Below, piece by piece: positions 33,565-42,671 of a stretch of 64,000 bases of DNA. The DNA comes from Desulfopila aestuarii DSM 18488. GTDB lineage: Bacteria > Desulfobacterota > Desulfobulbia > Desulfobulbales > Desulfocapsaceae. Below the pieces are notes generated by a model, which had not been told where the DNA came from, ran no database searches, and was given only the letters and a program-made list of their open reading frames with translations. The translations under genes were made by a program, and so were the position numbers. Every line of letters begins with the position of its first letter. Within the stretch, counting starts at the first letter, position 1. The stretch is taken from the NCBI RefSeq assembly GCF_900143695.1, contig NZ_FRFE01000015.1, positions 1 through 64,000 on the forward strand, written 5' to 3'.

Positions 33565-33678
33565 GCCCTGACCTCTACTGTGTAAGATGATCTTGTCGTC
33601 GTAGGTCTTTTTCTCCATGGCAGCCACTGGAAAGTCAATCATCAGTTGTTCAACCATGCTTACCAGTTACCACAAACA
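33565..33678 (-). pseudogene. Fragment of a DUF4438 gene
   Basis: The sequence closely matches 6228-6340 inside the intact DUF4438 gene, including the block GTCGTCGTAGGTC and the exact run TTTTTCTCCATGGCAGCCAC apart from one base. Small insertions and deletions break the frame. About 110 bases remain, with no match on either side. It shows that a second copy of the gene once existed, or that a piece was captured by a mobile element. The rest of 33415-33972 has no gene. Confidence 0.75.
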
Positions 33679-33972
33679 AAACAGAGCCATCTCTGGAACT
33701 GATACACCGATTGACCGATGCCCCCGAAAAGAGAAGCAACTATTTATCTCGACACACTGCACTGCAGAAATCTGGCGCACCGTTTTTCCCTTTCACTTTT
33801 GTAGGTGAGCCCATATCATCTATTTTAGTCGATATGCGTATCACTTTGTCAGTATGGTCAAAGCTGATGACGAGCCGGACCATTCATTATTTAGATAGAA
33901 ATCAGCAGTTCTAAAGCCCCTGTGATATTTTTTTCATCAATTTCCAACCAAAAGGATGCCTGATAATCACCA

Positions 33973-35091
33973 ATGGCGACAGAATCGAAATCTCGAAATG
34001 AAGAACTCAATCGTTGGAATGCAGAGCATACCTTAGACTTTCTTTATGGCAATGCACCACCCTCCGCAATCGGTAGTCTTGCCGTTGTGTTGATTCTCGC
34101 ATACGCACTCTCGTCTCAAGTCGCTCTGCAAACATTGCTGCCCTGGTCAGTCTCGGGCATTGTGATTGGCATTTTCAGATTGATATTGTGGTGGGGATAT
34201 CAGAAAAGGAAGGAAAGTCACCTCTTGAAGTTCTGGCTCAATAGCTATCGCATAATGACCTTTGCTTCAGGGATGTTAAACGGCCTGGCAATGTGGTTGT
34301 TTTTTGAAGGTATCCCGGCAGAATACCAACTTCTGATCTTCTTTTCTATTGTTGGCCTGACAGCAGCGGCTTCCGGCACACATTCTGTCGATTTATTCAC
34401 GTTCCAACTTTTTATGTATCCGTCATGCATCCTTTCAATACTGAAACTTGTATCCTATGGAAAGCCCACCTACTCTGCACTTTCCATAATGTTTGTGTTT
34501 TTTGTTTTAGTCATGGGGCGGGTTGGCCGCCAGACCCACAAGACTCTGAAGGAAAACTTTAAATTGACCTACTCCATGCATTATCGAGCAACTCATGACA
34601 ACCTTGTCGGCCTTTTCAATCGAGAGGAATTTGAGAATCAATTCGAAATTCATCTACCCTTGACACATCACGGCGTAGCCATGCTCTTTCTGGATCTCGA
34701 CAACTTCAAACCGCTAAACGACACACTTGGTCACCAGGCAGGAGACGAGGCATTGAAACAAGTTGCTGACATTATGCTACGATCAGTTCGCCAGGATGAT
34801 ATCGTTGCACGTCTGGGTGGAGATGAGTTCGTGACGTTCCTTTTTCTTGACGACACGAAAGAAGTCGAAAAAATAGCACAAAATATTATTCGGGAGGTAA
34901 ATGCGCTCACATTTCCAGACGAACATGCCTACACCGGCCTTTCAGCCAGCATTGGGATCGCCTTCAGTCAGGACAATAATGTTTCGTTTTCACAACTCAT
35001 GCGCCTTGCGGACACTGCGTGCTACCGGAGTAAGGAGGAGGGGAAAAATCGGGTCACACTATCATGTATAGAGCCCCCTCAGATGTCATGA
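33973..35091 (+). CDS. Membrane-anchored GGDEF diguanylate cyclase
   Basis: The N-terminal half (residues about 28-180) has five or six membrane segments (SLAVVLILAYALSSQVAL, IVIGIFRLILWWGY, LLIFFSIVGLTAAASG, SIMFVFFVLVMGRVG), a MASE-like sensor. The C-terminal GGDEF domain (about 205-365) has DNLVGLFNREEF, MLFLDLDNFKPLNDTLGH, the I-site RQDD and the active RLGGDEF. It is thus likely an active, feedback-inhibited cyclic di-GMP synthase. It stands alone after a gene-poor stretch. Confidence 0.9.
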   Translation: MATESKSRNEELNRWNAEHTLDFLYGNAPPSAIGSLAVVLILAYALSSQVALQTLLPWSVSGIVIGIFRLILWWGYQKRKESHLLKFWLNSYRIMTFASGMLNGLAMWLFFEGIPAEYQLLIFFSIVGLTAAASGTHSVDLFTFQLFMYPSCILSILKLVSYGKPTYSALSIMFVFFVLVMGRVGRQTHKTLKENFKLTYSMHYRATHDNLVGLFNREEFENQFEIHLPLTHHGVAMLFLDLDNFKPLNDTLGHQAGDEALKQVADIMLRSVRQDDIVARLGGDEFVTFLFLDDTKEVEKIAQNIIREVNALTFPDEHAYTGLSASIGIAFSQDNNVSFSQLMRLADTACYRSKEEGKNRVTLSCIEPPQMS

Positions 35092-35213
35092 TTTACCGTG
35101 TAATGGAAAAAACCGCCTGCGTTACAATAACGGATGCGGGTCTGCCAGGTCAAGTGAACGCCCAGGTGCCCGAACCTTTAAGATTATTACTGGGTATAAG
35201 GTTATGTAGAATG

Positions 35214-35337
35214 AGTTTTCGGAGGCATACATAAGGCAGCCGTTATGAGAGAATCATTGTCTTGCGAGACTAACCTCGTTCGACACGTCATTTCTTCATT
35301 AAAACGCTAACAGGGCCTATTTCAGGCGGGTCTATAG
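35214..35337. repeat. Dispersed repeat, copy 2, near tRNA-Arg
   Basis: This is the second copy of the 25415-25536 repeat, in the same orientation. It is followed by sequence that includes AACGAAATTCAAAGTACCGG (35401-35420), also found at 17939-17958 next to the GGDEF fragment. Together with the tRNA at 35482-35558 this marks a site of repeated insertion or recombination. No transposase remains. Confidence 0.65.
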
Positions 35338-35442
35338 GGTTTCGCAGGTTGCAGCAATTCGACTCGAATTCGAAGCGGCGAAATCCTAATAACGTCAAGC
35401 AACGAAATTCAAAGTACCGGAGGGCGACCGGAGGAAAGAAAA

Positions 35443-35473
35443 AAGGGGTTAGACCAAATTGGCCTAACCCCTT
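35443..35473 (-). terminator. Intrinsic terminator after tRNA-Arg
   Basis: The stem AAGGGGTTAG/CTAACCCCTT, extended by CCAA/TTGG past one mismatch, is followed on the minus strand by a run of T (A-tract at 35436-35444 on the plus strand). It begins 9 bases beyond the 3' end of the tRNA gene, so it ends that transcript. Confidence 0.85.
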
Positions 35474-35481
35474 GAATCTAC

Positions 35482-35558
35482 TGGTACACCAGGAGCGATT
35501 CGAACGCCCGACCTACGGATTCGTAGTCCGTTGCTCTATCCAGCTGAGCTACTGGTGC
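35482..35558 (-). tRNA. tRNA-Arg (anticodon ACG)
   Basis: The 77-base minus-strand sequence folds as a cloverleaf. The acceptor stem is GCACCAG/CTGGTGT, the D-arm contains AGCTCAGCTGGATAGAGCA, the anticodon stem is ACGGA/TCCGT around the loop CTACGAA (anticodon ACG), and the T-loop is TTCGAAT. The 3' ACCA is encoded. The ACG anticodon is normally edited to ICG and reads CGU, CGC and CGA. A terminator follows. Insertion scars lie downstream of it. Confidence 0.95.
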
Positions 35559-35598
35559 GTCAAAAGTGGTGACTATATACCCCAGTTTATCTGAGACA

Positions 35599-38310
35599 TC
35601 AACCCTGTTTTTTATCGTTTACTTCTTTTTCCGCTTTCTGCAGCAAGATTTCATGCTCCGTCGGACCCATGGCAGGATCGGCAAGGATCACGATCTCGGT
35701 ATCATAGCGTGTTTCATGCTCCTGGATCTCATGGCGCTTCTTATTAAGTAGATATTGTGCAACGTCCAACGGGAAACGGCATTCCACCCGACCAATATGT
35801 TTACGGCTGGCACCGGTCTGGATTCGTCGCAAATAAAAGAGTGCCAAGGTCTCCACTGAACGGACCGTCCCCCTGCCCTTGCAATGCTGACAGACACGAT
35901 AGTTCCCAGCCTCAATTGGCGAGCCGAGTTTTTGGCGGGAGATCTGCATCAAGCCAAATTTTGAGATCCGGGTAAAGTCGACTTTGGCCTTGTCTCTTCG
36001 CATCGACTGTTTCACCATCCGTTCCACGTCACGGATATGCTTCTTGTTCCGCATATCGATAAAGTCGACGATGATCAGGCCGCCAAGATCGCGCAATCGC
36101 AATTGACGGGCAAGTTCACTGGCCGCCTCCAGGTTGGCCTGGTAGATGGACTGATCGAAATTTTTACCCTTGCTAGTCGAACCGGAGTTAACGTCAATTG
36201 ACACCAAGGCCTCGGTCGGCTCAATAATTATCGAACCTCCGGAGGGCAGAGCAACCCTTGGCTGATAGATCGATTCAATCTGGTCCTCGACACTAAACTG
36301 GTTGAAAATAGGCCGTGAGCCCTTATGCAGGCGAACTTTCACATCACGCTGTTTCGACGGCAGATAAGAAATGAATTCCTGAACCTGCTCCATGGCACCT
36401 TCATCATCCACCAGAATTTCCTCGATGGCGGGATCAAAATGCTCACGCAAGAATCGCAGGACAGACTGGTGGTCTTCATACACCTGTCCCACCCCGTCCA
36501 TGTCCTGGGCTTTTTTCTTGATCTCCTCCCAGAGACGCAGCAGATAGCCTACGTCGCGAGCTAAGGCAGATTTGGTGATATCGGCGCTGGCAGTCCGAAC
36601 AATCCAGCCAATACCTTCCGGAATCCCCAATGAATTCATTGCAGTACGCAGTTGCGCACGGCGTTCCTCACCGGAGATCTTTCGGCTGATGCCGGATGAG
36701 TCGGAACCTGGCATGAGTACAACACTTCGTCCCGGCAGAGAGAGGTAAGTGGTCATGTTCGCGCCTTTTTTGCCAACCTCTTCCTTCACCACCTGGACCA
36801 TCACATCCTGGCCCTTATCCACCACATCAATAATACTCAGTTTTTTCCAGTGGTGATTCTCCACATGGCGACGAATTTCTTCGCTCAGATCCTCTTTATA
36901 ATATTCGGGATGAATCTCACTGAAAGGCAGAAAACCGTTTTTCTCGGTACCGTAATCTACGAAGGCCGCCTGCAGGTTAGGCTCGATGGCCACAATTCGC
37001 GCTTTGTAGATATTGTTCTTGGTCTGGGCACGGTTGATGGTGGAAACGTGAATAGACTCAAGCCTGCCGTTGGCCAAGAGCGCCAAACGGCACTCTTCGG
37101 GCTCCTCGGCATTGATCAGGAGCTTGAGTACAACATTTTCCTTTTCATCCTCCGGCTCGTCATCTGGCAGCTCGGGGATTTCTACACCACTCGCGTCACC
37201 CCCCATTTCGGACCGATCGGCCTCACGCTGGGTGCGACCTGGACGCTCATCGAAATCGTCATCATCGTCGAAATCGTCATCGTCCTCAATATCGAGATAC
37301 TCATCTTCGTCTTCAACGGGCTCTTCTGCTTCAAGCGGTGCAGGAGTTTCGGCCTGCGGTTGAGGATTCTTCTTCCGACGCCCCCGCGATCTGCGACTTG
37401 AGGAACGACGTTTTTTTCGTTCCTGGCCACCATCCTCTGTTGCACCCTCACCGGTGCCCTCTTCGTCAACAGTAACTTCAGCCACCTCCTCCTGAGCCGA
37501 GGAGGTTTCAACAACATGGTCAGGCGAAGTTTCGACAGGGGTTGTTTCTGCAGCTGCCGCAACACTATTTTTCTTCCTGCGGTTGGGGCGCTTTCTTGAT
37601 GGACGTTTCGGCTTCTCAGACTGTTCTTCTTCTGTCCGGTTTCCGTCAGCGTCTCCTTCACTCGGAGCGATGATATCAGATTCTTCGGCAACGGCAGTGG
37701 TCGCTGCTTCAGCGGTAGTCTCTGCTGCCACCGCGGGAGCAGCTTCTGCGACAGGCTTTTTCTTGCGAGCTGGTCGCTTTCTTGCTGGTTTCTTCGGAAC
37801 AGCCGCTGGATCCGGTGCGCCTTCCGTCCCCTCTTGTGGTTTAGCCTCCGACATCGAGGATGGCGCAGTTTCTTTCGGCTGTTCGACAGATAGAGCAACT
37901 TCGCCGTTAGGAGTCTCCTTAATCCCGACAACAGCGGTATTATCAACACCACTATCAGTTTCTGGCGCTGTAGCTGTACTGCTAGCCGTATCAGACTCAA
38001 CAACTGCTTTCTTTTTACGCGGGGCTCGCTTTCGCGGTTTTGGAGAAGTCGCTACGGCGTCATCAGACGGAGTCTCCGCCAGTACCTCATCACTCTTTGC
38101 CGTGCTCTTTTTGGGCGTTCGCTTACGGGGTGTTTTTTTCGCCGCGGGTTCAGCTTGGGTCTTTTCAGCTGGTTCAGCTGACACCTGTTGAGAAGGTAGC
38201 GAGGTTTGCTCTACTTGCTCCTCGGCAACTGTACTTTTCCACCAGGCGCCTGTTGTTGCTTTTTTGGTTGCACTCGCTTTTTTTTCTTCGTTCTTCTTTT
38301 CTTCTACCAT
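35599..38310 (-). CDS. rne: Ribonuclease E/G family endonuclease with long N-terminal extension
   Basis: The catalytic half (residues about 395-903) is complete. An S1 RNA-binding domain (KNNIYKARIVAIEPNLQAAFVD) is followed by the metal-binding acids in EALVSIDVNSG (about 700) and GGLIIVDFIDM (about 747), and by the zinc-link CQHCKGRG (about 808). It cuts single-stranded RNA in mRNA decay and rRNA/tRNA maturation. The first about 390 residues are low-complexity, with alternating Lys/Arg-rich blocks (RKRPARKKKP, SRKRPNRRKKN, RRSRGRRKKN) and acidic stretches (EDEDEYLDIEDDDDFDDDDD). In E. coli the disordered scaffold is at the C-terminus; here it is N-terminal. It probably binds RNA and partner proteins. 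Confidence 0.93.
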   Translation of the reverse strand: MVEEKKNEEKKASATKKATTGAWWKSTVAEEQVEQTSLPSQQVSAEPAEKTQAEPAAKKTPRKRTPKKSTAKSDEVLAETPSDDAVATSPKPRKRAPRKKKAVVESDTASSTATAPETDSGVDNTAVVGIKETPNGEVALSVEQPKETAPSSMSEAKPQEGTEGAPDPAAVPKKPARKRPARKKKPVAEAAPAVAAETTAEAATTAVAEESDIIAPSEGDADGNRTEEEQSEKPKRPSRKRPNRRKKNSVAAAAETTPVETSPDHVVETSSAQEEVAEVTVDEEGTGEGATEDGGQERKKRRSSSRRSRGRRKKNPQPQAETPAPLEAEEPVEDEDEYLDIEDDDDFDDDDDFDERPGRTQREADRSEMGGDASGVEIPELPDDEPEDEKENVVLKLLINAEEPEECRLALLANGRLESIHVSTINRAQTKNNIYKARIVAIEPNLQAAFVDYGTEKNGFLPFSEIHPEYYKEDLSEEIRRHVENHHWKKLSIIDVVDKGQDVMVQVVKEEVGKKGANMTTYLSLPGRSVVLMPGSDSSGISRKISGEERRAQLRTAMNSLGIPEGIGWIVRTASADITKSALARDVGYLLRLWEEIKKKAQDMDGVGQVYEDHQSVLRFLREHFDPAIEEILVDDEGAMEQVQEFISYLPSKQRDVKVRLHKGSRPIFNQFSVEDQIESIYQPRVALPSGGSIIIEPTEALVSIDVNSGSTSKGKNFDQSIYQANLEAASELARQLRLRDLGGLIIVDFIDMRNKKHIRDVERMVKQSMRRDKAKVDFTRISKFGLMQISRQKLGSPIEAGNYRVCQHCKGRGTVRSVETLALFYLRRIQTGASRKHIGRVECRFPLDVAQYLLNKKRHEIQEHETRYDTEIVILADPAMGPTEHEILLQKAEKEVNDKKQG

Positions 38311-38707
38311 GAGTTTCCTTTAAGTAGAGCAGAACTGCCCAATACGGCAGCAACACTCCACTAACATTTCCTGAAACTGCACCTCAAACAGACGAGGATC
38401 TCCTCCGTTGAAGCAACAATTGCAGAACACTTTTTTCTTCGCAGCTCCGGTGGTAAGCCAACAAAGCCACGTCTTCCGGCGATCATCCGGTCACGTCATT
38501 CAAGCGAAGCGTCTCAAATGTGCAAGTATTTTCCCCTAAAGCCCCGCTGCGGGATGGACACATCACACAGATCGAGTTATCAGGATAACCAGCACAATTA
38601 ATACGTTACATACTTGATCCGCTGGTTGTCACCGTTGTGGTGATACCAGAGGAGTTTGGAAAGGAATCGACGTGACAGGTACAACCTGCCTCCAAATTTA
38701 AAAATTT

Positions 38708-38726
38708 GAGGAGCTCTTTGCTCCTC
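38708..38726 (-). terminator. Hairpin with T-rich tail in the rne leader
   Basis: On the minus strand, GAGGAGC-AAAGA-GCTCCTC is followed by AAATTTTTAAATTT. This can end a short upstream transcript or act as an attenuator or RNase E cleavage site in the rne leader, about 400 bases before the rne start codon. Confidence 0.45.
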
Positions 38727-38764
38727 CCGGGAGAGCGGGGACCATCCTGCCGTCACCTGCACCC

Positions 38765-38869
38765 TTATTCGCTCCCGGTGGTACTTCTATACTTTCGGTA
38801 ACTTCTTGTCAGGCCCACTCCTCGAGCCCAAGCAGCAAGAATATTGCCGAGAGATTTCTCATTTTTCAT
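38765..38869 (-). CDS. Possible 34-codon small reading frame upstream of rne
   Basis: An ATG at 38867-38869 is preceded by GAGGGTG five bases upstream, a fair ribosome-binding site. The frame starts MKNEKSLGNILAAW, is basic in its second half (TRSYRKYRST) and stops at 38765-38767. It lies upstream of the hairpin 38708-38726, the layout of a leader peptide with an attenuator. There is no family match, and it may not be translated. Confidence 0.25.
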   Translation of the reverse strand: MKNEKSLGNILAAWARGVGLTRSYRKYRSTTGSE

Positions 38870-39244
38870 TGTTCACCCTCACGGGGAACCTTCTCAGTTA
38901 GAGAGGTATAGATAATACTCTTTCATCCCCCAACAATGCAACAACGGAGTATGATGTGCATCAGAAATCACCACAGAAAAAGATGCTTTCCCAAAACACG
39001 TCCTAAAACGTTCCAGAGGATGAGTACCTTCGTGAAAATAAGACAATTTCCCTTCATAATCAAGGGATTTCTCCGACTTTAAACTTGACACTGACCGTGG
39101 AGAAACGTAGACTCAACACCTTGAATCAGAGACCAATATCTGCCGGTTATCCATTCTTTGAGGATGCTGCAGAGCAATATATATTGACCAACACCCGCAA
39201 AGCTTTTGTTTAATCGTTTGCGGGTATGAACCAAGGAGCAAACC

Positions 39245-41671
39245 GTGACATCCTGCCCGGGACAACGCACAGGAACAAAATTCCAAAAACTCGCTAAAAG
39301 TCGAAACGCCTGCGCGCCGAGCACGGCAATTCATCGAGTTACAGAAATTGAATGTCGGTCTACCCGGCTTTTTACCCAATCGACTAAATATCTTTGCACC
39401 TCCTTTGTTCTCATGTCGCTGATTGGTTCAGCCATAGTTTGCAGGGCTGAGTCGGTTGCCACCTCCGAATGGAATATTACCGCGGACCGGATAATCCGCT
39501 ATGACAACCCCAGCAGTATCGTTGCCGAAGGTAGCATAGTTCTTGAAAAGCGGGTTAAACTTCCACCGAGAGTCAAACCATCTGCAGAACAGCAATCGCA
39601 GTGGGCCAGCCTCCTCGGCGAAACTGAACCTCCAAAAGACATCACCGCAGGCCAGGTCGATGAACAGATAAGCGAAGACAGGTATCGGACAGATGTGGTA
39701 ATCGAAGCCGACTGGCTCAGTTACGATGTGGATCAAAAGCTGATCAAAGCCAGGGGTAATGTCAAAATTGTCGGTAAAGACGACACATTGATGGCTGACG
39801 GTGCCAGGGTAGACATGAACACCGAGACCGGCTCCTTCACCGATGCCGTCATTATCCACAAAGAAGATAAGCTCCATCTTGAGGGCAAGACCATCGAAAA
39901 GACAGGCCTGACCACCTATCATGTTGTCGATGGCTGGGCCGTCACCTGTAAAGTTGAAACCGGCAAAACACCACCCTGGAGCATCGCCAGTGCCGATACT
40001 ACAGTCACCGAAGGTGGTTACGCGGTCATGAAGCATGCGACCTTCAACATCAAGGGTGTTCCTGTTTTCTATTCCCCATACATGATCATACCGGTGAAAA
40101 ATACCCGCCAGTCCGGTCTGCTCCTGCCTGAGATTCACCAATCGAGCACCGGTGGTTTCGGGGCAAACCTCCCCTTCTTCTGGAATCTCTCGGATTCCAT
40201 GGATGTTACCATTTTCCCTGAGTTTTATGTTGACCGGGGATTTATGCCAGGAGCCGAATTTCGTTACGTCCTCGATGAAACATCACGGGGGACATTTACG
40301 GCCAGCTATCTTGATGACAGTCTTTCCGATGGTGACCTCAACTCCAGTTACTACAAGGACACCGATTTCACTCACACCAACAGCGACCGCTACTGGGTTC
40401 GAGGCAAGGCTGACCAGGATATCGCCGACTGGCAGACCCGTCTCGATATCGACATCGTCTCCGATCGCGACTATCTCACTGAATTCAACAGCGGTTATAC
40501 CGGCTTTTCCAAGAGCGATGACCGTTACCTGCACGACTTCGGCAGAGGGTTTGACAACAAGACCGAAGATACCCGCCAGAACCTCATGACAGCTTTAAAA
40601 AGCTGGGATGGCATGTCACTGCAGGCCAATCTATTAGGTTATAACGATGTACGCACCGATGCCAAAAAAGCAAGTCAGGAAGACCCGCTCTGGACCCTGC
40701 CGCAAGTAAACTTCTCTGGTGTTCGCCCTATCGGTTCAAGCAGCTTTTCGTTCAACTGGGTCACCGACTATGTCAACTATTGGCGAGAAGACGGCATAGG
40801 AGGTAACCGCATCGATCTCCATCCGAGTCTCAGCACATCCATTCCCCTTTCGCCCTACCTGGAATCAAGAGCTGAAGCGGGAGTGCGGAATACTTTTTAC
40901 AAGGTCGAGACATATGGTGACGGGGTCTGGGACAATGACGACACCCAGAATCGATTCCTCGGCGATTTTGAGCTGGAAGTTGCCAGTCCCCTGATGCGAA
41001 CATTTGGTTTCTCAGATGGAGACAGCCTCGATCACCGGTTGCGCCCCTACGTTCGATATAACTATATTCCCGATGTCGATCAGGATGACCTGCCCGATTT
41101 CGACAGTGTTGACAGGATCGATGATGAAAGCCTTATCACCTATGGCTTTGACAACTTTTTCAGCGGCATGTTCAACGATGTTGAGCGAGACATCGGTTAT
41201 GTAAAGATATCCCAGGGCTATGATTTATTGAGTGATGCTGAAGATGATTTCACCGAGGTCAATCTCCGGTTACGCCTCATCCCTATCCCTAAATTGTTTG
41301 TCGAATACGAGACCGACTACAACGTATATGGAGAAGGCTTTGTTCTTCACAGCTTTTTAGGTGCTTACACCAACTCACGTGGTGATTATTTCTCCATCGA
41401 CTACAGCTATAATAACACCGATGAGGTTTCGAGCAAAATCGACCAGATAAACTTCACCACCCGCGCCAGGTTGCTGCCACAATGGTACACACGAATCGAA
41501 GTAGAGCATTCAATAGCTGAAGATGAGACCAACGATGCGAAACTTGCTCTACTGTACACTGCGCCCTGTTGGTCTGTTGAATTCCAGACGGAGTACACCC
41601 CGTCAGATACGCGGTATATGATTATCTTCAACCTTGCCAACATTGGTGGCTCACTCGGTACCGGCCTGTGA
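39245..41671 (+). CDS. lptD: LPS-assembly protein LptD (OstA)
   Basis: LptD is the outer-membrane barrel that, with the LptE lipoprotein, places lipopolysaccharide in the outer leaflet. The N-terminal periplasmic OstA domain (about residues 75-240) has EWNITADRIIRYDNPSSIVA and KLIKARGNVKIVGKDDTLMA. The barrel part includes FNIKGVPVFYSPYMIIPVKN then RQSGLLLPEIHQSSTGGFGA, the LptD signature. A signal peptide core (YLCTSFVLMSLIGSAIVCRA) ends near residue 67, so the GTG start at 39245 gives a long leader; a later start is likely. The last base pairs overlap the next gene (ATGA). 808 aa is typical. Confidence 0.92.
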   Translation: MTSCPGQRTGTKFQKLAKSRNACAPSTAIHRVTEIECRSTRLFTQSTKYLCTSFVLMSLIGSAIVCRAESVATSEWNITADRIIRYDNPSSIVAEGSIVLEKRVKLPPRVKPSAEQQSQWASLLGETEPPKDITAGQVDEQISEDRYRTDVVIEADWLSYDVDQKLIKARGNVKIVGKDDTLMADGARVDMNTETGSFTDAVIIHKEDKLHLEGKTIEKTGLTTYHVVDGWAVTCKVETGKTPPWSIASADTTVTEGGYAVMKHATFNIKGVPVFYSPYMIIPVKNTRQSGLLLPEIHQSSTGGFGANLPFFWNLSDSMDVTIFPEFYVDRGFMPGAEFRYVLDETSRGTFTASYLDDSLSDGDLNSSYYKDTDFTHTNSDRYWVRGKADQDIADWQTRLDIDIVSDRDYLTEFNSGYTGFSKSDDRYLHDFGRGFDNKTEDTRQNLMTALKSWDGMSLQANLLGYNDVRTDAKKASQEDPLWTLPQVNFSGVRPIGSSSFSFNWVTDYVNYWREDGIGGNRIDLHPSLSTSIPLSPYLESRAEAGVRNTFYKVETYGDGVWDNDDTQNRFLGDFELEVASPLMRTFGFSDGDSLDHRLRPYVRYNYIPDVDQDDLPDFDSVDRIDDESLITYGFDNFFSGMFNDVERDIGYVKISQGYDLLSDAEDDFTEVNLRLRLIPIPKLFVEYETDYNVYGEGFVLHSFLGAYTNSRGDYFSIDYSYNNTDEVSSKIDQINFTTRARLLPQWYTRIEVEHSIAEDETNDAKLALLYTAPCWSVEFQTEYTPSDTRYMIIFNLANIGGSLGTGL

Positions 41672-42669
41672 TGGCCCAAATGATTCTGCCAATGGAACAA
41701 CACAACATGCATTACGATATATTCAATGGCGATGCAGACGGCATCTGTGCCCTGCATCAATTGCGGCTTGCGGATCCCCGGCCCGACGCAACCCGAATCA
41801 GCGGTGTAAAACGAGACATAGTGTTGCTTGGGCGCCCGGAGCTCGCCTCAATCTGCGATGCGACCTTGACAGTTCTTGATGTCTCACTTGACAGCAACCG
41901 GGAGCCGCTTTTGCAGCTTCTGGCCCGCAACAATACTATCACTTATTTCGACCACCATAGCGCCGATCCCATCCCGAAAACCGATCTCCTCACGGCCAGT
42001 ATTGTTCTTTCAGCCGACACGTGCACTTCACTGCTCGTGAACGAAGCATTAAAGGGCAAGTATGCGCGCTGGGCAATCTGCGGAGCTTTTGGCGACAACC
42101 TGCATACCAAGGCCAGAAAAATTGCCGCCTCATGCTCTTTGAGCGAAACCGAAACAGACCAGCTACGAGAGATTGGTGAGTTGCTCAACTATAATGGCTA
42201 TGGCGCAACGATCGACGACCTGCATTTTCACCCGCTTGAACTCTATGATGCTGTGGTCCCTTTTGCTAATCCTCTATTATTTTTTCAGGAATCATCGGAA
42301 CTCGTCCAGCTTCGCAAAGGATTTCAAGAAGACATGGAGCTGGCGCTCGCTGTCGCCGAATATCCCAATAAAGGCAAGAACAGGGTGTACTTTTTTCCAG
42401 ATGCTCCCTGGGGCCGCCGGGTGGCCGGTGTTTTCGCAAACCTGAAAGCCAGGGAAAAGGCCGACTCCGCCCATGCATTGATCACTGAGAATCGAGACGG
42501 CACTCTGCGTATTAGTGTTCGCGCGCCGTTAAATGATCGTCGCGATGCAGCCACTCTCTGTAAGAAATTTCCGTCAGGCGGCGGACGGGCCGCCTCTGCC
42601 GGTATTAACTATATGCCTGCCGACCAGATTGAAGACTTTTTAGCTGCCTTCAACACGATTTACCCCTGA
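41668..42669 (+). CDS. DHH-family phosphoesterase-like protein
   Basis: The motifs of the DHH superfamily are seen in order: NGDADGICALHQLRL (motif I), VLDVSLDSNR (motif II), TYFDHHSAD (motif III, DHH) and a C-terminal DHHA1-type FPSGGGRAASAGI. Members remove phosphate or cleave short oligonucleotides and cyclic dinucleotides; the exact substrate is unknown. The GGGH of classic exonucleases reads GGGR here, so activity may differ. The ATG at 41668 overlaps the lptD stop; a better start may be MHYDIFNGD (41707). Confidence 0.82.
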   Translation: MMAQMILPMEQHNMHYDIFNGDADGICALHQLRLADPRPDATRISGVKRDIVLLGRPELASICDATLTVLDVSLDSNREPLLQLLARNNTITYFDHHSADPIPKTDLLTASIVLSADTCTSLLVNEALKGKYARWAICGAFGDNLHTKARKIAASCSLSETETDQLREIGELLNYNGYGATIDDLHFHPLELYDAVVPFANPLLFFQESSELVQLRKGFQEDMELALAVAEYPNKGKNRVYFFPDAPWGRRVAGVFANLKAREKADSAHALITENRDGTLRISVRAPLNDRRDAATLCKKFPSGGGRAASAGINYMPADQIEDFLAAFNTIYP

Positions 42670-42671
42670 AG

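Larger units (their letters stand above)
38311..39244. other. Long intergenic region: leader of rne and promoter of lptD
   Basis: About 930 bases separate two divergent genes. On the minus strand (leader of rne) there is a hairpin GAGGAGC/GCTCCTC at 38708-38726 followed by AAATTTTT, and upstream of it a possible 34-codon reading frame (38765-38869). RNase E genes commonly have long leaders by which the enzyme limits its own mRNA, so a regulatory leader is plausible. No known riboswitch, RNase P, SRP or tmRNA consensus was recognised. Confidence 0.5.

Noticed and set aside
37182-38191. Long frames on both strands within the rne extension
   Set aside because: They arise from the repetitive low-complexity codons of the RNase E N-terminal region.
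38400-38900. RNase P RNA, 6S RNA, SRP RNA or tmRNA
   Set aside because: None of the conserved core sequences of these RNAs could be found on either strand.
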